Shown here piece by piece: positions 47,431 through 62,400 of a stretch of DNA of 64,000 nucleotides; the first letter of the stretch is position 1; each line of letters opens with the position of its first letter. Origin of the DNA: Clusia tigrina (taxonomy: Eukaryota; Arthropoda; Insecta; Diptera; Clusiidae); assembly GCA_920105625.2 (NCBI GenBank), contig OV050033.1, forward strand, positions 91,018,280 to 91,082,279. The letters run 5' to 3'. Position numbers and translations under genes: made by a program. The notes under the pieces are model-generated. The model was not told the origin of the DNA and made no database searches. It saw only the letters and a program-made list of their open reading frames with translations.

Positions 47431-47959
47431 ACAAGAGGCTCGAGTACTTTATTGTTACAAAATTTCAAGGTTTTCTGACGCTCCAGTTAAAAATTACAAG
47501 TATTTGTATGTTGCAAACTTTGATAGGTGTAGGACGTACCGTATAGAAGTTAGGGCCATTTGAAGTTTTATCAGTGTTTTATTTGGGATTCAAGGGTAGC
47601 ATAGCTTTGAGCGATAGCTTAAATTTAGAAGAGGCTCGAGTACTTCATTGTTACAAAATTTCAAGGTTTTTTGACGCTCCAGTAAAAACTTACAAGCATT
47701 TGTATGTTGCAAATTTTGATAGGAGTAGGACGTACCGTATAGAAGTTAGGGCCATATGAGGTTTTATCAGTGTTTGACTTGGGACTCAAGGGTAGTATAG
47801 CTTTGAGCGATAGCTTAAATTGACAAGAGGCTCGAGAAGTCTATTGTTACAACATTTCAAGATTTTATGACGCTCCAGTAAAAATTTACAAGCATTTGTA
47901 TGTTGCAAACTTTGATAGGAGCAGGGCGTACCGTATAGAAGTTAGGGCCATTTGAAGTT

Positions 47960-50690
47960 TTATCAGTGTTTGATTTGGGACTCAAGGGTAGCATAGCTTT
48001 GAGCGATAGCTTTAATTGACAAGAGGCTCGAGTACTTTATTGTTACAAAATTGCATGGTTTTATGACGCTCCAGTAAAAAGTTACAAGCATTTGTATGTT
48101 GCAAACTTTGACAGGTGTAGGACGTACCGTATAGAATTTAGGGCCATTTGAAGTTTTATCAGTGTTTGATTTGGGACTCAAGGGTAGCGTAGCTTTGAGC
48201 AATAGGTTAAATTGACAAGAGGCTCGAGTACTTTATTGTTACAAAATTTCAAGGTTTTATGGCGCTCCAGTAAAAAGTTACAAGCATTTGATAGGTGAAG
48301 GACGTACCGTATCGAAGTTAGGGCCATTTGAAGTTTTATCACGTTTGATTTGGGACTCAAGGGTAGCATAGCTCTGAGCGATAGCTTAAATTGACAAGGG
48401 GCTCGATTACTTTATTGTTACAAAATTCCATGGTGTTATGACGCTCCAGTAAAAAGTTACAAGCATTTGTATGTTGCACACTTTGACAGGTGTAGGACGT
48501 ACCGTATATAATTTAGGGCCATTTGAAGTCTTATCAGTGTTTGATTTGGGACTCAAGGGTAGCATAGCTTTGAGCGATAGCTTAAAATGACAAGAGGCTC
48601 GAGTACTTTATTGTTACAAAATTTCAAGGTTTTATGACGCTCCAGTAAAAAGGTACAAGCATTTGTATTTTGCAAACTTTGATAGTTGTAGGACGTACCG
48701 TATAGAAGTTAGGGCCATTTGAAGTTTTATCAGTGTTTGATTTGGGACTCAAGGGTAGCATAGCTTTGAGCGATAGCATAAATTGACAAGAGGCTCGAGT
48801 ACTTTATTGTTACAAAATTTCATGGTTTTATGACGCTCCAGTAAAAAGTTACAAGCAATTGTATGTTGCAAACTTTGACAGGTGTAGGAGGTACCGTATA
48901 GAATTTAGGGCCATTTGAAGTTTTATCAGTGTTTGATTTGGGAGTCAAGGGTAGCGTAGCTTTGAGCAATAGGTTAAATTGACAAGAGGCTCGAGTACTT
49001 TATTGTTACAAAATTTCAAGGTTTTATGGCGCTCCAGTAAAAAGTTACAAGCATTTGATAGGTGAAGGAAGTACCGTATAGAAGTTAGGGCCATTTGAAG
49101 TTTTATCACGTTTGATTTGGGACTCAAGGGTAGCATAGCTCTGAGCGATAGCTTAAATTGACAAGGGGCTCGAGTACTTTATTGTTACAAAATTTCATGG
49201 TGTTATGACGCTCCAGTAAAAAGTTACAAGCATTTGTGTGTTGCAAACTTTGATAGGTGTAGGACGTACCGTATAGAAGTTAGGGCCATTTGAAGTTTTA
49301 CCAGTGTTTGATTTGGGACTCAAGGGTAGCATAGCCTTGAGCAATAAGTTAAATTGACAAGAGGCTCGAGTACTTTATTGTTACAAAATTTCAACGTTTT
49401 ATGACGCTCCAGTAAAAAGTTACAAGCATTTGTGTGTTGCAAACTTTGATAGATATAGGTTTCACCGTATAGAAGTTAGGGCCATTTGAAGTTTTATCAC
49501 TGTTTGATTTGGGACTCAAGGGTAGCATGGCTTTGAGCGATAACTTAAATTGACAAGAGGCTCGAGTAATTTATTGTTACAAAATTTCGAGGCTTTATGA
49601 CGCTCCAGTAAAAAGTTACAAGCATTTGTATGTTGCAAACTTTGATAGGTGTAGGCCATACCGTATAGAAGTTAGGGCCATTTGAAGTTTTATCAGTGTT
49701 TGATTTGGGACTCAAGGATAGCATAGCTTTGAGCGATAGTTTAAATTGAGAAGAGGCTCGAGTACTTCATTGTTACAAAATTTCAAGGTTTTTTTTACGC
49801 TCCAGTAAAAACTTACAAGAATTTGTATGTTGCAAACTTTTATAGGAGTAGGACGTACCGTATAGAAGTTAGAGCCATTTGAGGTTTTATCAGTGTTTGA
49901 CTTGGGACTCAAGGGTAGCATAGCTTTGAGCGATAGCTTAAATTGACAAGAGGCTCGAGTAGTTTATTGTTACAAAATTTCAAGACTTTATGACGCTCCA
50001 GTAAAAATTTACAAACATTTGTATGTTGCAAACTATGATAGGAGCAGGACGTACCGTATAGAAGTAAGGGCCATTTCAAGTTTTATCAGTGTTTGATTTG
50101 GGACTCAAGGGTAGCATAGCTCTGAGCGATAGCTTTAATTGACAAGAGGCTCGAGTACTTTATTGTTACAAAATTTCAAGGCTTTATGACGCTCTAGTAA
50201 AAAGTTACAAACATTTGTATGTTGCAAATTTTGATAGGTGTAGGACGTTCCGTTTAGAAGTTAGGGCCATTTGAAATTTTATCAGTGTTTGATTTGGGAC
50301 TCAAGGGTAGCATAGCTTTGAGCAATAAGTTAAATTGACAAGAGGCTCGAGTACTTTATTGTTACAAAATTGCAAGGTTTTATGACGCTCCAGTAAAAAG
50401 TTACAAGCATTTGTATGTTGAAAACTTTGATAGATGTGGGACGTCCCGTATAGAAGTTAGGGCCATTTGAAGTTTTATCAGTGTTTGATTTGGGACTCAT
50501 GGGTAGCATAGCTTTGAGCGATACCTTAAATTGACAAAAGGCTCGAGTACTTTATTGTTACAAAATTTCATGGTTTTATGACGCTCCAGTAAAAAGTTAC
50601 AAGCATTTGTATGTTGCAAACTTTGACAGGTGTAGGACGTACCGTATAGAATTTAGGGCCATTTGAAGTTTTATCAGTGTTTGATTTGTG
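47960..50690 (+). repeat. 4-mer HOR region (767-bp spacing), part 1
   Basis: Equivalent positions recur at 48178, 48945 and 49712, exactly 767 bp apart. This equals three 196-bp units plus one 179-bp unit. The first two intervals carry short monomers with linked variants (GGCGCTCC, GGTGAAGGA, ATCACGTTTG, AGCTCTGAGC). At 49712 the corresponding unit is full length with a GGTTTTTTTTACGC expansion. Confidence 0.75.
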
Positions 50691-53240
50691 ACTCAAGGGT
50701 AGCGTAGCTTTGAGCAATAGGTTAAATTGACAAGAGGTTCGAGTACTTTATTGTTAAAAAATTTCAAGGTTTTATGGCGCTCCAGTAAAAAGTTACAAGC
50801 ATTTGATAGGTGAAGGACGTACCGTATAGAAGTTAGGGCCATTTGAAGTTTTATCACGTTTGATTTGGGACTCAAGGGTAGCATAGCTCTGAGCGATAGC
50901 TTAAATTGACAAGGGGCTCGACTACTTTATTGTTACAAAATTTCATGGTGTTATGACGCTCCAGTAAAAAGTTACAAGCATTTGTATGTTGCACACTTTG
51001 ACAGGTGTAGGACGTACCGTATAGAATTTAGGGCCATTTGAAGTCTTACCAGTGTTTGATTTGGGACTCAAGGGTAGCCTAGCTTTGAGCGATAGCTTAA
51101 ATTGACAAGGGGCTCGAGTACTTTATTATTACAAAATTTCATGGTGTTATGACGCTCCAGTAAAAAGTTACAAGCATTTGTATGTTGCACACTTTGACAG
51201 GTGTAGGAAGTACCGTATAGAATTTAGGGCCATTTGAAGTCTTACCAGTGTTTGATTTGGGACTCAAGGGTAGCCTCGCTTTGAGCGATAGCTTAAATTG
51301 ACATGAGGCTCGAGTACTTTATTGTTACAAAATTTCAAGGCTTTATGACGCTCTAGTAAAAAGTTACAAGCATTTGTATGTTGCCAACTTTGATAGTTGT
51401 AGGACGTACCGTATAGAAGTTAGGGCCATTTGAAGTTTTATCAGTGTTTGTTTTGGGACTCAAAGGTAGCATAGCTTTGAGCAATAAGTTAAATTGACAA
51501 GAGGCTCGAGTACTTTATTGTTACAAAATTTCAAGGTTTTATGGCGCTCCAGTAAAAAGTTACAAGCATTTGATAGGTGAAGGACGTATCGTATAGAAGT
51601 TAGGGCCATTTGAAGTTTTATAACGCTTGATTTGGGCCTCAAGGGTAGCATAGCTCTGAGCGATAGCTTAAATTGACAAGGTGCTCGAGTACTTTATTGT
51701 TACAAAATTTCATGGTGTTATGACGCTCCAGTAAAAAGTTACAAGCATTTGTATGTTGCACACTTTGATAAGTGTAGGACGTACCGTATAGAATTTAGGG
51801 CCATTTGAAGTCTTATCAGTGTTTGATTTGGGACTCAAGGGTAGCATAGCTTTGAACGATAACTTAAATTGACAAGAGGCTCGAGTACTTTATTGTTACA
51901 AAATTTCAAGGCTTTATGACGCTCTAGTAAAAAGTTACAAACATTTGTATGTTGCAAACTTTGATAGGTGTAGGACGTTCCGTATAGAAGTTAGGGCCAT
52001 TTGAAGTTTTATCAGTGTTTGAATTGGGACTCAAGGGTACCATAGCTTTGAGCAATAAGTTAAATTGACAAGAGGCTCGAGTTCTTTATTGTTACAAAAT
52101 TTCAAGGTTTTATGACGCTCCAGTAAAAAGCTACAAGCATTTGTATGTTGAAAACTTTGATAGATGTGGGACGTCCCGTATAGAAGTTAGGGCCATTTGA
52201 AGTTTTGTCAGTGTTTGATTTGGGACTCAAGGGTAGCATAGCTTTGAGCAATAGCTTAAATTGACAAGAGGCTCGAGTACTTTATTGTTACAAATTTTCA
52301 AGGTTTTATGGCCCTCCAGTAAAAAGTTACAAGCATTTGATAGGTGAAGGACGTACCGTATAGAAGTTAGGGCCATTTGAAGTTTTATCACGTTTGATTT
52401 GGGACTCAAGGGTAGCATAGCTCTGAGCGATAGCTTAAATTGACAAGGGGCTCGAGTACTTTATTGTTACAAAATTTCATGGTGTTATGACGCTCCAGTA
52501 AAAAGTTACAAGCATTTGTATGTTGCACACTTTGACAGGTGTAGGACGTACCGTATAGAATTTAGGGCCATTTGAAGTCTTACCAGTGTTTGATTTGGGA
52601 CTCAAGGGTAGCCTAGCTTTGAGCGATAGCTTAAATTGACAAGGGGCTCGAGTACTTTATTGTTACAAAATTTCATGGTGTTATGACGCTCCAGGAAAAA
52701 GTTACAAGCATTTGTATGTTGCACACTTTGACAGGTGTAGGAAGTACCGTATAGAATTTAGGGCCATTTGAAGTCTTACCAGTGTTTGATTTGGGACTCA
52801 AGGGTAGCCTAGCTTTGAGCGATAGCTTAAATTGACTTGAGGCTCGAGTACTTTATTGTTACAAAATTTCAAGGCTTTATGACGCTCTAGTAAAAAGTTA
52901 CAAGCATTTGTATGTTGCAAACTTTGATAGTTGTAGGACGTACCGTATAGAAGTTAGGGCCATTTGAAGTTTTATCAGTGTTTGTTTTGGGACTCAAAGG
53001 TAGCATAGCTTTGAGCAATAAGTTAAATTGACAAGAGGCTCGAGTACTTTATTGTTACAAAATTTCAAGGTTTTATGGCGCTCCAGTAAAAAGTTACAAG
53101 CATTTGATAGGTGAAGGACGTATCGTATAGAAGTTAGGGCCATTTGAAGTTTTATAACGCTTGATTTGGGCCTCAAGGGTAGCATAGCTCTGAGCGATAG
53201 CTTAAATTGACAAGGTGCTCGAGTACTTTATTGTTACAAA
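50691..53240 (+). repeat. 4-mer / 8-mer HOR region (767 and 1534 bp)
   Basis: Short monomers recur every 767 bp at 50693, 51460, 52227 and 52994. Alternate tetramers are more alike, giving a 1534-bp dimer of tetramers: GTGTAGGAAGTACC occurs at 51201 and 52735, and ATAACGCTTGATTTGGGCC near 51620 and 53154. Confidence 0.85.
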
Positions 53241-56200
53241 ATTTCATGGTGTTATGACGCTCCAGTAAAAAGTTACAAGCATTTGTATGTTGCACACTTT
53301 GATAAGTGTAGGACGTACCGTATAGAATTTAGGGCCATTTGAAGTCTTATCAGTGTTTGATTTGGGACTCAAGGGTAGCATAGCTTTGAGCGATAGCTTA
53401 AATTGACAAGAGGCTAGAGTACTTAATTGTAACAAAATTTCAAGGTTTTATGACGCTCCATTAAAAAGTTACAAGCATTTGTGTGTTGCAAACTTTGATA
53501 GGTGTAGGACGTACCGTATAGAAGTTAGGGCCATTTGAAGTTTTACCAGAGTTTGATTTGGGACTCGAGGGTAGCATAGCTTTGAACGATAACTTAAATT
53601 GACAAGAGGCTCGAGTACTTTATTGTTACAAAATTTCAAGGCTTTATGACGCTCTAGTAAAAAGTTACAAACATTTGTATGTTGCAAACTTTGATAGGTG
53701 TAGGACGTTCCGTATAGAAGTTAGGGCCATTTGAAGTTTTATCAGTGTTTGAATTGGGACTCAAGGGTACCATAGCTTTGAGCAATAAGTTAAATTGACA
53801 AGAGGCTCGAGTTCTTTATTGTTACAAAATTTCAAGGTTTTATGACGCTCCAGTAAAAAGTTACAAGCATTTGTATGTTGAAAACTTTGATAGATGTGGG
53901 ACGTCCCGTATAGAAGTTAGGGCCATTTGAAGTTTTGTCAGTGTTTGATTTGGGACTCAAGGGTAGCATAGCTTTGAGCAATAGCTTAAATTGACAAGAG
54001 GCTCGAGTACTTTATTGTTACAAAATTTCAAGGCTTTATGACGCTCTAGTAAAAAGTTACAAGCATTTGTATGTTGCAAACTTTGATAGGTGTAGGACGT
54101 TCCGTATAGAAGTTAGGGCTATTTGAAGTTTTATCAGTGTTTGATTTGGGACTCAAGGGTAGCATAGCTTTGAGAGATAGCTTAAAATGACAAGAGGCTC
54201 GAGTACTTCATTGTTACAAAATTTCAAGGTTTTATGACGCTCCAGAAAAAAGGTACAAGCATTTGTATTTTGCAAACGTTGATAGTTGTAGGACGTACCG
54301 TATAGAAGTTAGGGCCATTTGAAGTTTTATCAGTGTTTGATTTGGGACTCAAGGGTAGCATAGCTTTGAGCGATAGCTTAAATTGACAAGAGGCTCGAGT
54401 ACTTTCTTGTTACAAAATTTCAAGGTTTTATGACGCTCCAGTAAAAAGTTACAAGCATTTGTATGTTGCAAACTTTGATAGGTGTAGGACGTACCGTATA
54501 GAAGTTAGGGCCATTTGAAGTTTTATCAGTGTTTGATTTGGGACTCAAGGGTAGCATAGCTTTGAGCGATAGCTTAAATTGACAAGAGGCTCGAGTACTT
54601 TATTGTTACAAATTTCAAGATTTTATGATGCTCCAGTAAAAAGTTACAAGCATTTGTATGTTGCAAACTTTGATAGGTGTAGGACGTACCGTATAGAAGT
54701 TAGGGCCATTTGAAGTTTTATCAGTGTTTGATTTGGGACCCAAGGGTAGCATAGCTTTGAGCGATAGCTTTAATTGACAAGAGGCTCGAGTACTTTATTG
54801 TTACAAAATTTCATGGTTTTATGACGCTCCTGTAAAAAGTTACAAGCATTTGTATGTTGCAAACTTTGACAGGTGTAGGACGTACCGTATAGAATTTAGG
54901 GCAATTTGAAGTTTTATCAGTGTTTGATTTGGGACTCAAGGGTAGCGTAGCTTTGAGCAATAGGTTAAATTGACAAGAAGCTCGAGTACTTTATTGTTAC
55001 AAAATTTCAAGGTTTTATGGCGCTCCAGTAAAAAGTTACAAGCATTTGATAGGTGAAGGACGTACCGTATCGAAGTTAGGGCCATTTGAAGTTTTATCAC
55101 GTTTGATTTGGGACTCAAGGGTAGCATAGCTCTGAGCGATAGCTTAAATTGACAAGGGGCTCGAGTACTTTATTGTTACAAAATTTCATGGTGTTATGAC
55201 GCTCCAGTAAAAAGTTACAAGCATTTGTATGTTGCACACTTTGACAGATGTAGGACGTACCGTATAGAATTTAGGGCCATTTGAAGTCTTATCAGTGTTT
55301 GATTTGGGACTCAAGGGTAGCATAGCTTTGAGCGATAGCTTAAAATGACAAGAGGCTCGAGTACTTTATTGTTACAAAATTTCAAGGTTTTATGACGCTC
55401 CAGTAAAAAGGTACAAGCATTTGTATTTTGCAAACTTTGATAGTTGTAGGACGTACCGTATAGAAGTTAGGGCCATTTGAAGTTTTATCAGTGTTTGATT
55501 TGGGACTCAAGGGTAGCATAGCTTTGAGCGATAGCATAAATTGACAAGAGGCTGGAGTACTTTATTGTTACAAAATTTCAAGGTTTTATGACGCTCCAGT
55601 AAAAAGTTACAAGCATTTGTGTGTTGCAAACTTTGATAGGTGTAGGAAGTACCGTATAGAAGTTAGGGCCATTTGAAGTTTTACCAGTGTTTGATTTGGG
55701 ACTCAAGGGTAGCATAGCCTTGAGCAATAAGTTAAATTGACAAGAGGCTCGAGTACTTTATTGTTACAAAATTTCAACGTTTTATGACGCTCCAGTAAAA
55801 AGTTACAAGCATTTGTGTGTTGCAAACTTTGATAGGTGTAGGACGTTCCGTATAGAAGTTAGGGCCATTTGCAGTTTTATCAGTGTTTGAATTGGGACTC
55901 AAGGGTACCATAGCTTTGAGCAATAAGTTAAATTGACAAGAGGCTAGAGTACATTATTGTTACAAAATTTCAAGGTTTTATGACGCTCCAGTAAAAAGTT
56001 ACAAGCATTTGTATGTTGAAAACTTTGATAGATGTGGGACGTCCCGTATAGAAGTTAGGGCCATTTGAAGTTTTATCAGTGTTTGATTTGGGACTCAAGG
56101 GTATCATAGCTTTGAGCGATAGCTTAAATTGACAAGAGGCTCGAGTACTTTATTGTTACAAAATTTCAAGGCTTTATGACGCTCTAGTAAAAAGTTACAA

Positions 56201-56844
56201 GCATTTGTATGTTGCAAACTTTGATAGGTGTAGGACGTTCCGTATAGAAGTTAGGGCTATTTGAAGTTTTATCAGTGTTTGATTTCGGATTCAAGGGTAG
56301 CATAGCTTTGAGCGATAGCTTAAAATGACAAGAGGCTCGAGTACTTTATTGTTACAAAATTTCAAGGTTTTATGACGCTCCAGAAAAAAGGTACAAGCAT
56401 TTGTATTTTGCAAACTTTGATAGTTGTAGGACGTACCGTATAGAAGTTAGGGCCATTTGAAGTTTTATCAGTGTTTGATTTGGGACTCAAGGGTAGCATA
56501 GCTTTGAGCGATATCTTAAATTGACAAGAGGCTCGAGTACTTTATTGTCACAAAATTTCAAGGTTTTCTGACGCTCCAGTTAAAAATTACAAGTATTTGT
56601 ATGTTGCAAACTTTGATAGGTGTAGGACGTACCGTATAGAAGTTAGGGCTATTTGAAGTTTTAGCAGTGTTTTATTTGGGTCTCAAGGGTAGCATAGCTT
56701 TGAGCGATAGTTTAAATTGAGAAGAGGCTCGAGTACTTCATTGTTACTAAATTTCAAGGTTTTTTGACGCTCCAGTAAAAACTTACAAGCATTTGTATGT
56801 TGCAAATTTTGATAGGAGTAGGACGTACCGTATAGAAGTTAGGG
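53241..56844 (+). repeat. Right-side HOR, recurrence of the 43.6-48.8 kb order
   Basis: 53244-53687 repeats 46094-46285 and 43581-44024. 54186-54760 repeats 46850-47400, including the TGTTACAAATTTCAAGATTTTATGATG unit. 54936-55560 repeats 48178-48790. Block order is therefore retained over several kb at a separation of about 7 kb. Confidence 0.65.
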
Positions 56845-59450
56845 CCATTTGAAGTCTTATCAGTGTTTGATTTGGGACTCAAGGGTAGCATAGCTTTGAG
56901 CGATAGCTTAAAATGACAAGAGGCTCGAGTACTTTATTGTCACAAAATTTCAAGGTTTTATGACGCTCCAGTAAAAAGGTACAAGCATTTGTATTTTGCA
57001 AACTTTGATAGTTGTAGGACGTACCGTATAGAAGTTACGGCCATTTGAAGTTTTATCAGTGTTTGATTTGGGACTCAAGGGTAGCATAGCTTTGAGCGAT
57101 AGCATAAATTGACAAGAGGCTGGAGTACTTTATTGTTACAAAATTTTAAGGTTTTATGACGCTCCAGTAAAAAGTTACAAGCATTTGTGTGTTGCAAACT
57201 TTGATAGGTGTAGGACGTACCGTATAGAAGTTAGGGCCATTTGAAGTTTTACCAGTGTTTGATTTGGGACTCAAGGGTAGCATAGCCTTGAGCAATAAGT
57301 TAAATTGACAAGAGTCTCGAGTACTTTATTGTTACAAAATTTCAACGTTTTATGACGCTCCAGTAAAAAGTTACAAGCATTTGTGTGTTGCAAACTTTGA
57401 TAGATATAGGTTTCACCGTATAGAAGTTAGGGCCATTTGAAGTTTTATCACTGTTTGATTTGGGACTCAAGGGTAGCATGGCTTTGAGCGATAACTTAAA
57501 TTGACAAGAGGCTCGAGTAATTTATTGTTACAAAATTTCGAGGTTTTATGACGCTCCAGTAAAAAGTTACAAGCATTTGTATGTTGCAAACTTTGATAGG
57601 TGTAGGCCATACCGTATAGAAGTTAGGGCCATTTGAAGTTTTATCAGTGTTTGATTTGGGACTCAAGGGTAGCATAGCTTTGAGCGATAGCTTAAATTGA
57701 GAAGAGGCTCGAGTACTTCATTGTTACAAAATTTCAAGGTTTTTTTACGCTCCAGTAAAAACTTACAAGCATTTGTATGTTGCAAATTTTGATAGGAGTA
57801 GGACGTACCGTATAGAAGTTAGGGCCATTTGAGGTTTTATCAGTGTTTGACTTGGGACTCAAGGGTAGTATAGCTTTGAGCGATAGCTTAAATTGACAAG
57901 AGGCTCGAGAAGTCTATTGTTACAAAATTTCAAGATTTTATGACGCTCCAGTAAAAATTTACAAGCATTTGTATGTTGCAAACTTTGATAGGTGTAGGCC
58001 ATACCGTATAGAAGTTAGGGCCATTTGAAGTTTTATCAGTGTTTGAGTTGGGAGTCAAGGGTAGCGTAGCTTTGAGCAATAGGTTAAATTGACAAGAGGC
58101 TCGAGTACTTTATTGTTACAAAATTTCAAGATTTTATGGCGCTCCAGTAAAAAGTTACAAGCATTTGATAGGTGAAGGACGTACCGTATAGAAGTTAGGG
58201 CCATTTGAAGTTTTATCACGTTTGATTTGGGACTCAAGGGTAGCATAGCTCTGAGCGATAGCTTAAATTGACAAGGGGCTCGAGTACTTTATTGTTACCA
58301 AATTTCATGGTGTTATGACGCTCCAGTAAAAAGTTACAAGCATTTGTATGTTGCACACTTTGACAGGTGTAGGACGTACCGTATAGAATTTAGGGCCATT
58401 TGAAGTCTTATCAGTGTTTGATTTGGGACTCAAGGGTAGCATAGCTTTGAGCGATAGCTTAAAATGACAAGAGGCTCGAGTACTTTATTGTCACAAAATT
58501 TCAAGGTTTTATGACGCTCCAGTAAAAAGGTACAAGCATTTGTATTTTGCAAACTTTGATAGTTGTAGGACGTACCGTATAGAAGTTACGGCCATTTGAA
58601 GTTTTATCAGTGTTTGATTTGGGACTCAAGGGTAGCATAGCTTTGAGCGATAGCATAAATTGACAAGAGGCTGGAGTACTTTATTGTTACAAAATTTCAA
58701 GGTTTTATGACGCTCCAGTAAAAAGTTACAAGCATTTGTGTGTTGCAAACTTTGATAGGTGTAGGACGTACCGTATAGAAGTTAGGGCCATTTGAAGTTT
58801 TACCAGTGTTTGATTTGGGACTCAAGGGTAGCATAGCCTTGAGCAATAAGTTAAATTGACAAGAGTCTCGAGTACTTTATTGTTACAAAATTTCAACGTT
58901 TTATGACGCTCCAGTAAAAAGTTACAAGCATTTGTGTGTTGCAAACTTTGATAGATATAGGTTTCACCGTATAGAAGTTAGGGCCATTTGAAGTTTTATC
59001 ACTGTTTGATTTGGGACTCAAGGGTAGCATGGCTTTGAGCGATAACTTAAATTGACAAGAGGCTCGAGTAATTTATTGTTACAAAATTTCGAGGTTTTAT
59101 GACGCTCCAGTAAAAAGTTACAAGCATTTGTATGTTGCAAACTTTGATAGGTGTAGGCCATACCGTATAGAAGTTAGGGCCATTTGAAGTTTTATCAGTG
59201 TTTGATTTGGGACTCAAGGGTAGCATAGCTTTGAGCGATAGCTTAAATTGAGAAGAGGCTCGAGTACTTCATTGTTACAAAATTTCAAGGTTTTTTTACG
59301 CTCCAGTAAAAACTTACAAGAATTTGTATGTTGCAAACTTTGATAGGAGTAGGACGTACCGTATAGAAGTTAGGGCCATTTGAGGTTTTATCAGTGTTTG
59401 ACTTGGGACTCAAGGGTAGCATAGCTTTGAGCGATAGCTTAAATTGACAA
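56845..59450 (+). repeat. 8-mer HOR (1551 bp)
   Basis: GAAGTTACGGCC occurs at 57031 and 58582, and GAAGTCTTATC at 56851 and 58402, both 1551 bp apart, equal to seven 196-bp units plus one 179-bp unit. The first roughly 1.0 kb of each copy looks near-identical. Copies separate near 57900/59450 (GAGAAGTCTATTG versus GAGTAGTTTATTG). Confidence 0.8.
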
Positions 59451-62400
59451 GAGGCTCGAGTAGTTTATTGTTACAAAATTTCAAGACTTTATGACGCTCC
59501 AGTAAAAATTTACAAGCATTTGTATGTTGCAAACTATGATAGGAGCAGGACGTACCGTATAGAAGTTAGGGCCATTTCAAATTTTATCAGTGTTTGATTT
59601 GGGACTCAAGGGTAGCATAGCTCTGAGCGATAGCTTTAATTGACAAGAGGCTCGAGTACTTTATTGTTACAAAATTTCAAGGCTTTATGACGCTCTAGTA
59701 AAAAGTTACAAACATTTGTATGTTGCAAACTTTGATAGGTGTAGGACGTTCCGTTTAGAAGTTAGGGCCATTTGAAATTTTATCAGTGTTTGATTTGGGA
59801 CTCAAGGGTAGCATAGCTTTGAGCAATAAGTTAAATTGACAAGAGGCTCGAGTACTTTATTGTTACAAAATTGCAAGGTTTTATGACGCTCCAGTAAAAA
59901 GTTACAAGCATTTGTATGTTGAAAACTTTTATAGATGTGGGACGTCCCGTATAGAAGTTAGGGCCATTTGAAGTTTTATCAGTGTTTGATTTGGGACTCA
60001 TGGGTAGCATAGCTTTGAGCGATACCTTAAATTGACAAAAGGCTCGAGTACTTTATTGTTACAAAATTTCAAGGCTTTATGACGCTCTAGTAAAAAGTTA
60101 CAAGCATTTGTATGTTGCAAACTTTGATAGGTGTAGGACGTACCGTATAGAAGTTAGGGCTATTTGAAGTTTTATCAGTGTTTTATTTGGGACTCAAGGG
60201 TAGCATAGCTTTGAGCGATAGCTTAAATTGAGAAGAGGCTCGAGTACTTCATTGTTACAAAATTTCAAGGTTTTTTGACGCTCCAGTAAAAACTTACAAG
60301 CATTTGTATGTTGCAAATTTTGATAGGAGTAGGACGTACCGTATAGAAGTTAGGGCCATTTGAGGTTTTATCAGTGTTTGACTTGGGACTCAAGGGTAGT
60401 ATAGCTTTGAGCGATAGCTTAAATTGACAAGAGGCTCGAGTACTTTATTGTTACAAATTTCAAGATTTTATGATGCTCCAGTAAAAAGTTACAAGCATTT
60501 GTATGTTGCAAACTTTGATTGGTGTAGGACGTACCGTATAGAAGTTAGGGCCATTTGAAGTTTTATCAGTGTTTGATTTAAGAATCAAGGGTAGCATAGC
60601 TTTGAGCGATAGCTTAAATTGACAAGAGGCTCGAGTACTTTATTGTCACAAAATTTCAAGGTTTTCTGACGCTCCAGTTAAAAATTACAAGTATTTGTAT
60701 GTTGCAAACTTTGATAGGTGTAGGACGTACCGTATAGAAGTTAGGGCTATTTGAAGTTTTATCAGTGTTTTATTTGGGACTCAAGGGTAGCATAGCTTTG
60801 AGCGATAGCTTAAATTGAGAAGAGGCTCGAGTACTTCATTGTTACAAAATTTCAAGGTTTTTTGACGCTCCAGTAAAAACTTACAAGCATTTGTATGTTG
60901 CAAATTTTGATAGGAGTAGGACGTACCGTATAGAAGTTAGGGCCATTTGAGGTTTTATCAGTGTTTGACTTGGGACTCAAGGGTAGTATAGCTTTGAGCG
61001 ATAGCTTAAATTGACAAGAGGCTCGAGAAGTCTATTGTTACAAAATTTCAAGGTTTTATGGCGCTCCAGTAAAAAGTTACAAGCATTTGATAGGTGAAGG
61101 ACGTACCGTATAGAAGTTAGGGCCATTTGAAGTTTTATCACGTTTGATTTGGGACTCAAGGGTAGCATAGCTCTGAGCGATAGCTTAAATTGACAAGGGG
61201 CTCGAGTACTTTATTGTTACAAAATTTCATGGTGTTATGACGCTCTAGTAAAAAGTTACAAGCATTTGTATGTTGCAAACTTTGATAGGTGTAGGACGTT
61301 CCGTATAGAAGTTAGGGCCATTTGAAGTTTTATCAGTGTTTGATTTGGGACTCAAGGGTAGCATAGCTTTGAGCGATAGCTTTAAATGACAAGAGGCTCG
61401 AGTACTTTATTGTTACAAAATTTCAAGGTTTTATGACGCTCCAGTAAAAAGGTACAAGCATTTGTATGTTGCAAACTTTGATAGGTGTAGGACGTACCGT
61501 ATAGAAGTTAGGGCCATTTGAAGTTTTATCAGTGTTTGATTTGGGACTCAAGGGTAGCATAGCTTTGAGCGATAGCTTAAATTGACAAGAGGCTCGAGTA
61601 CTTTATTGTTACAAATTTCAAGATTTTATGATGCTCCAGTAAAAAGTTACAAGCATTTGTATGTTGCAAACTTTGATAGGTGTAGGACGGACCGTATAGA
61701 AGTTAGGGCCATTTGAAGTTTTATCAGTGTTTGATTTGGGAATCATGGGTAGCATAGCTTTGAGCGATAGCTTTAATTGACAAGAGGCTCGAGTACTTTA
61801 TTGTTACAAAATTTCAAGGTTTTCTGACGCTCCAGTTAAAAATTACAAGTATTTGTATGTTGCAAACTTTAATAGGTGTAGGACGTACCGTATAGACGTT
61901 AGGGCCATTTGAAGTTTTATCAGTGTTTGATTTGGGACTCAAGGGTAGCATAGCTTTGAACGATAGCTTAAATTGAGAACAGGGTCGAGTAGTCTATTGT
62001 TACAAAATTTCAAGATTTTATGACGCTCCAGTAGAAATTTACAAGCATTTGTATGTTGCAAACTTTGATAGGAGCAGTACGTACCGTATAGAAGTAAGGG
62101 CCATTTGAAGTTTTATCAGTGTTTGATTTGGGACTCAAGGGTAGCATAGCTCTGAGCGATAGCTTTAATTGACAAGAGGCTCGAGTACTTTATTGTTACA
62201 AAATTTCATGGTTTTATGACGCTCCAGTAAAAAGTTACAAGCATTTGTATGTTGCAAACTTTGACAGGTGTAGGACGTACCGTATAGAATTTAGGGCCAT
62301 TTGAAGTTTTATCAGTGTTTGATTTGGGACTCAAAGGTAGCGTAGCTTTGAGCAATAGGTTAAATTGACAAGAGGCTCGAGTACTTTATTGTTACAAAAT

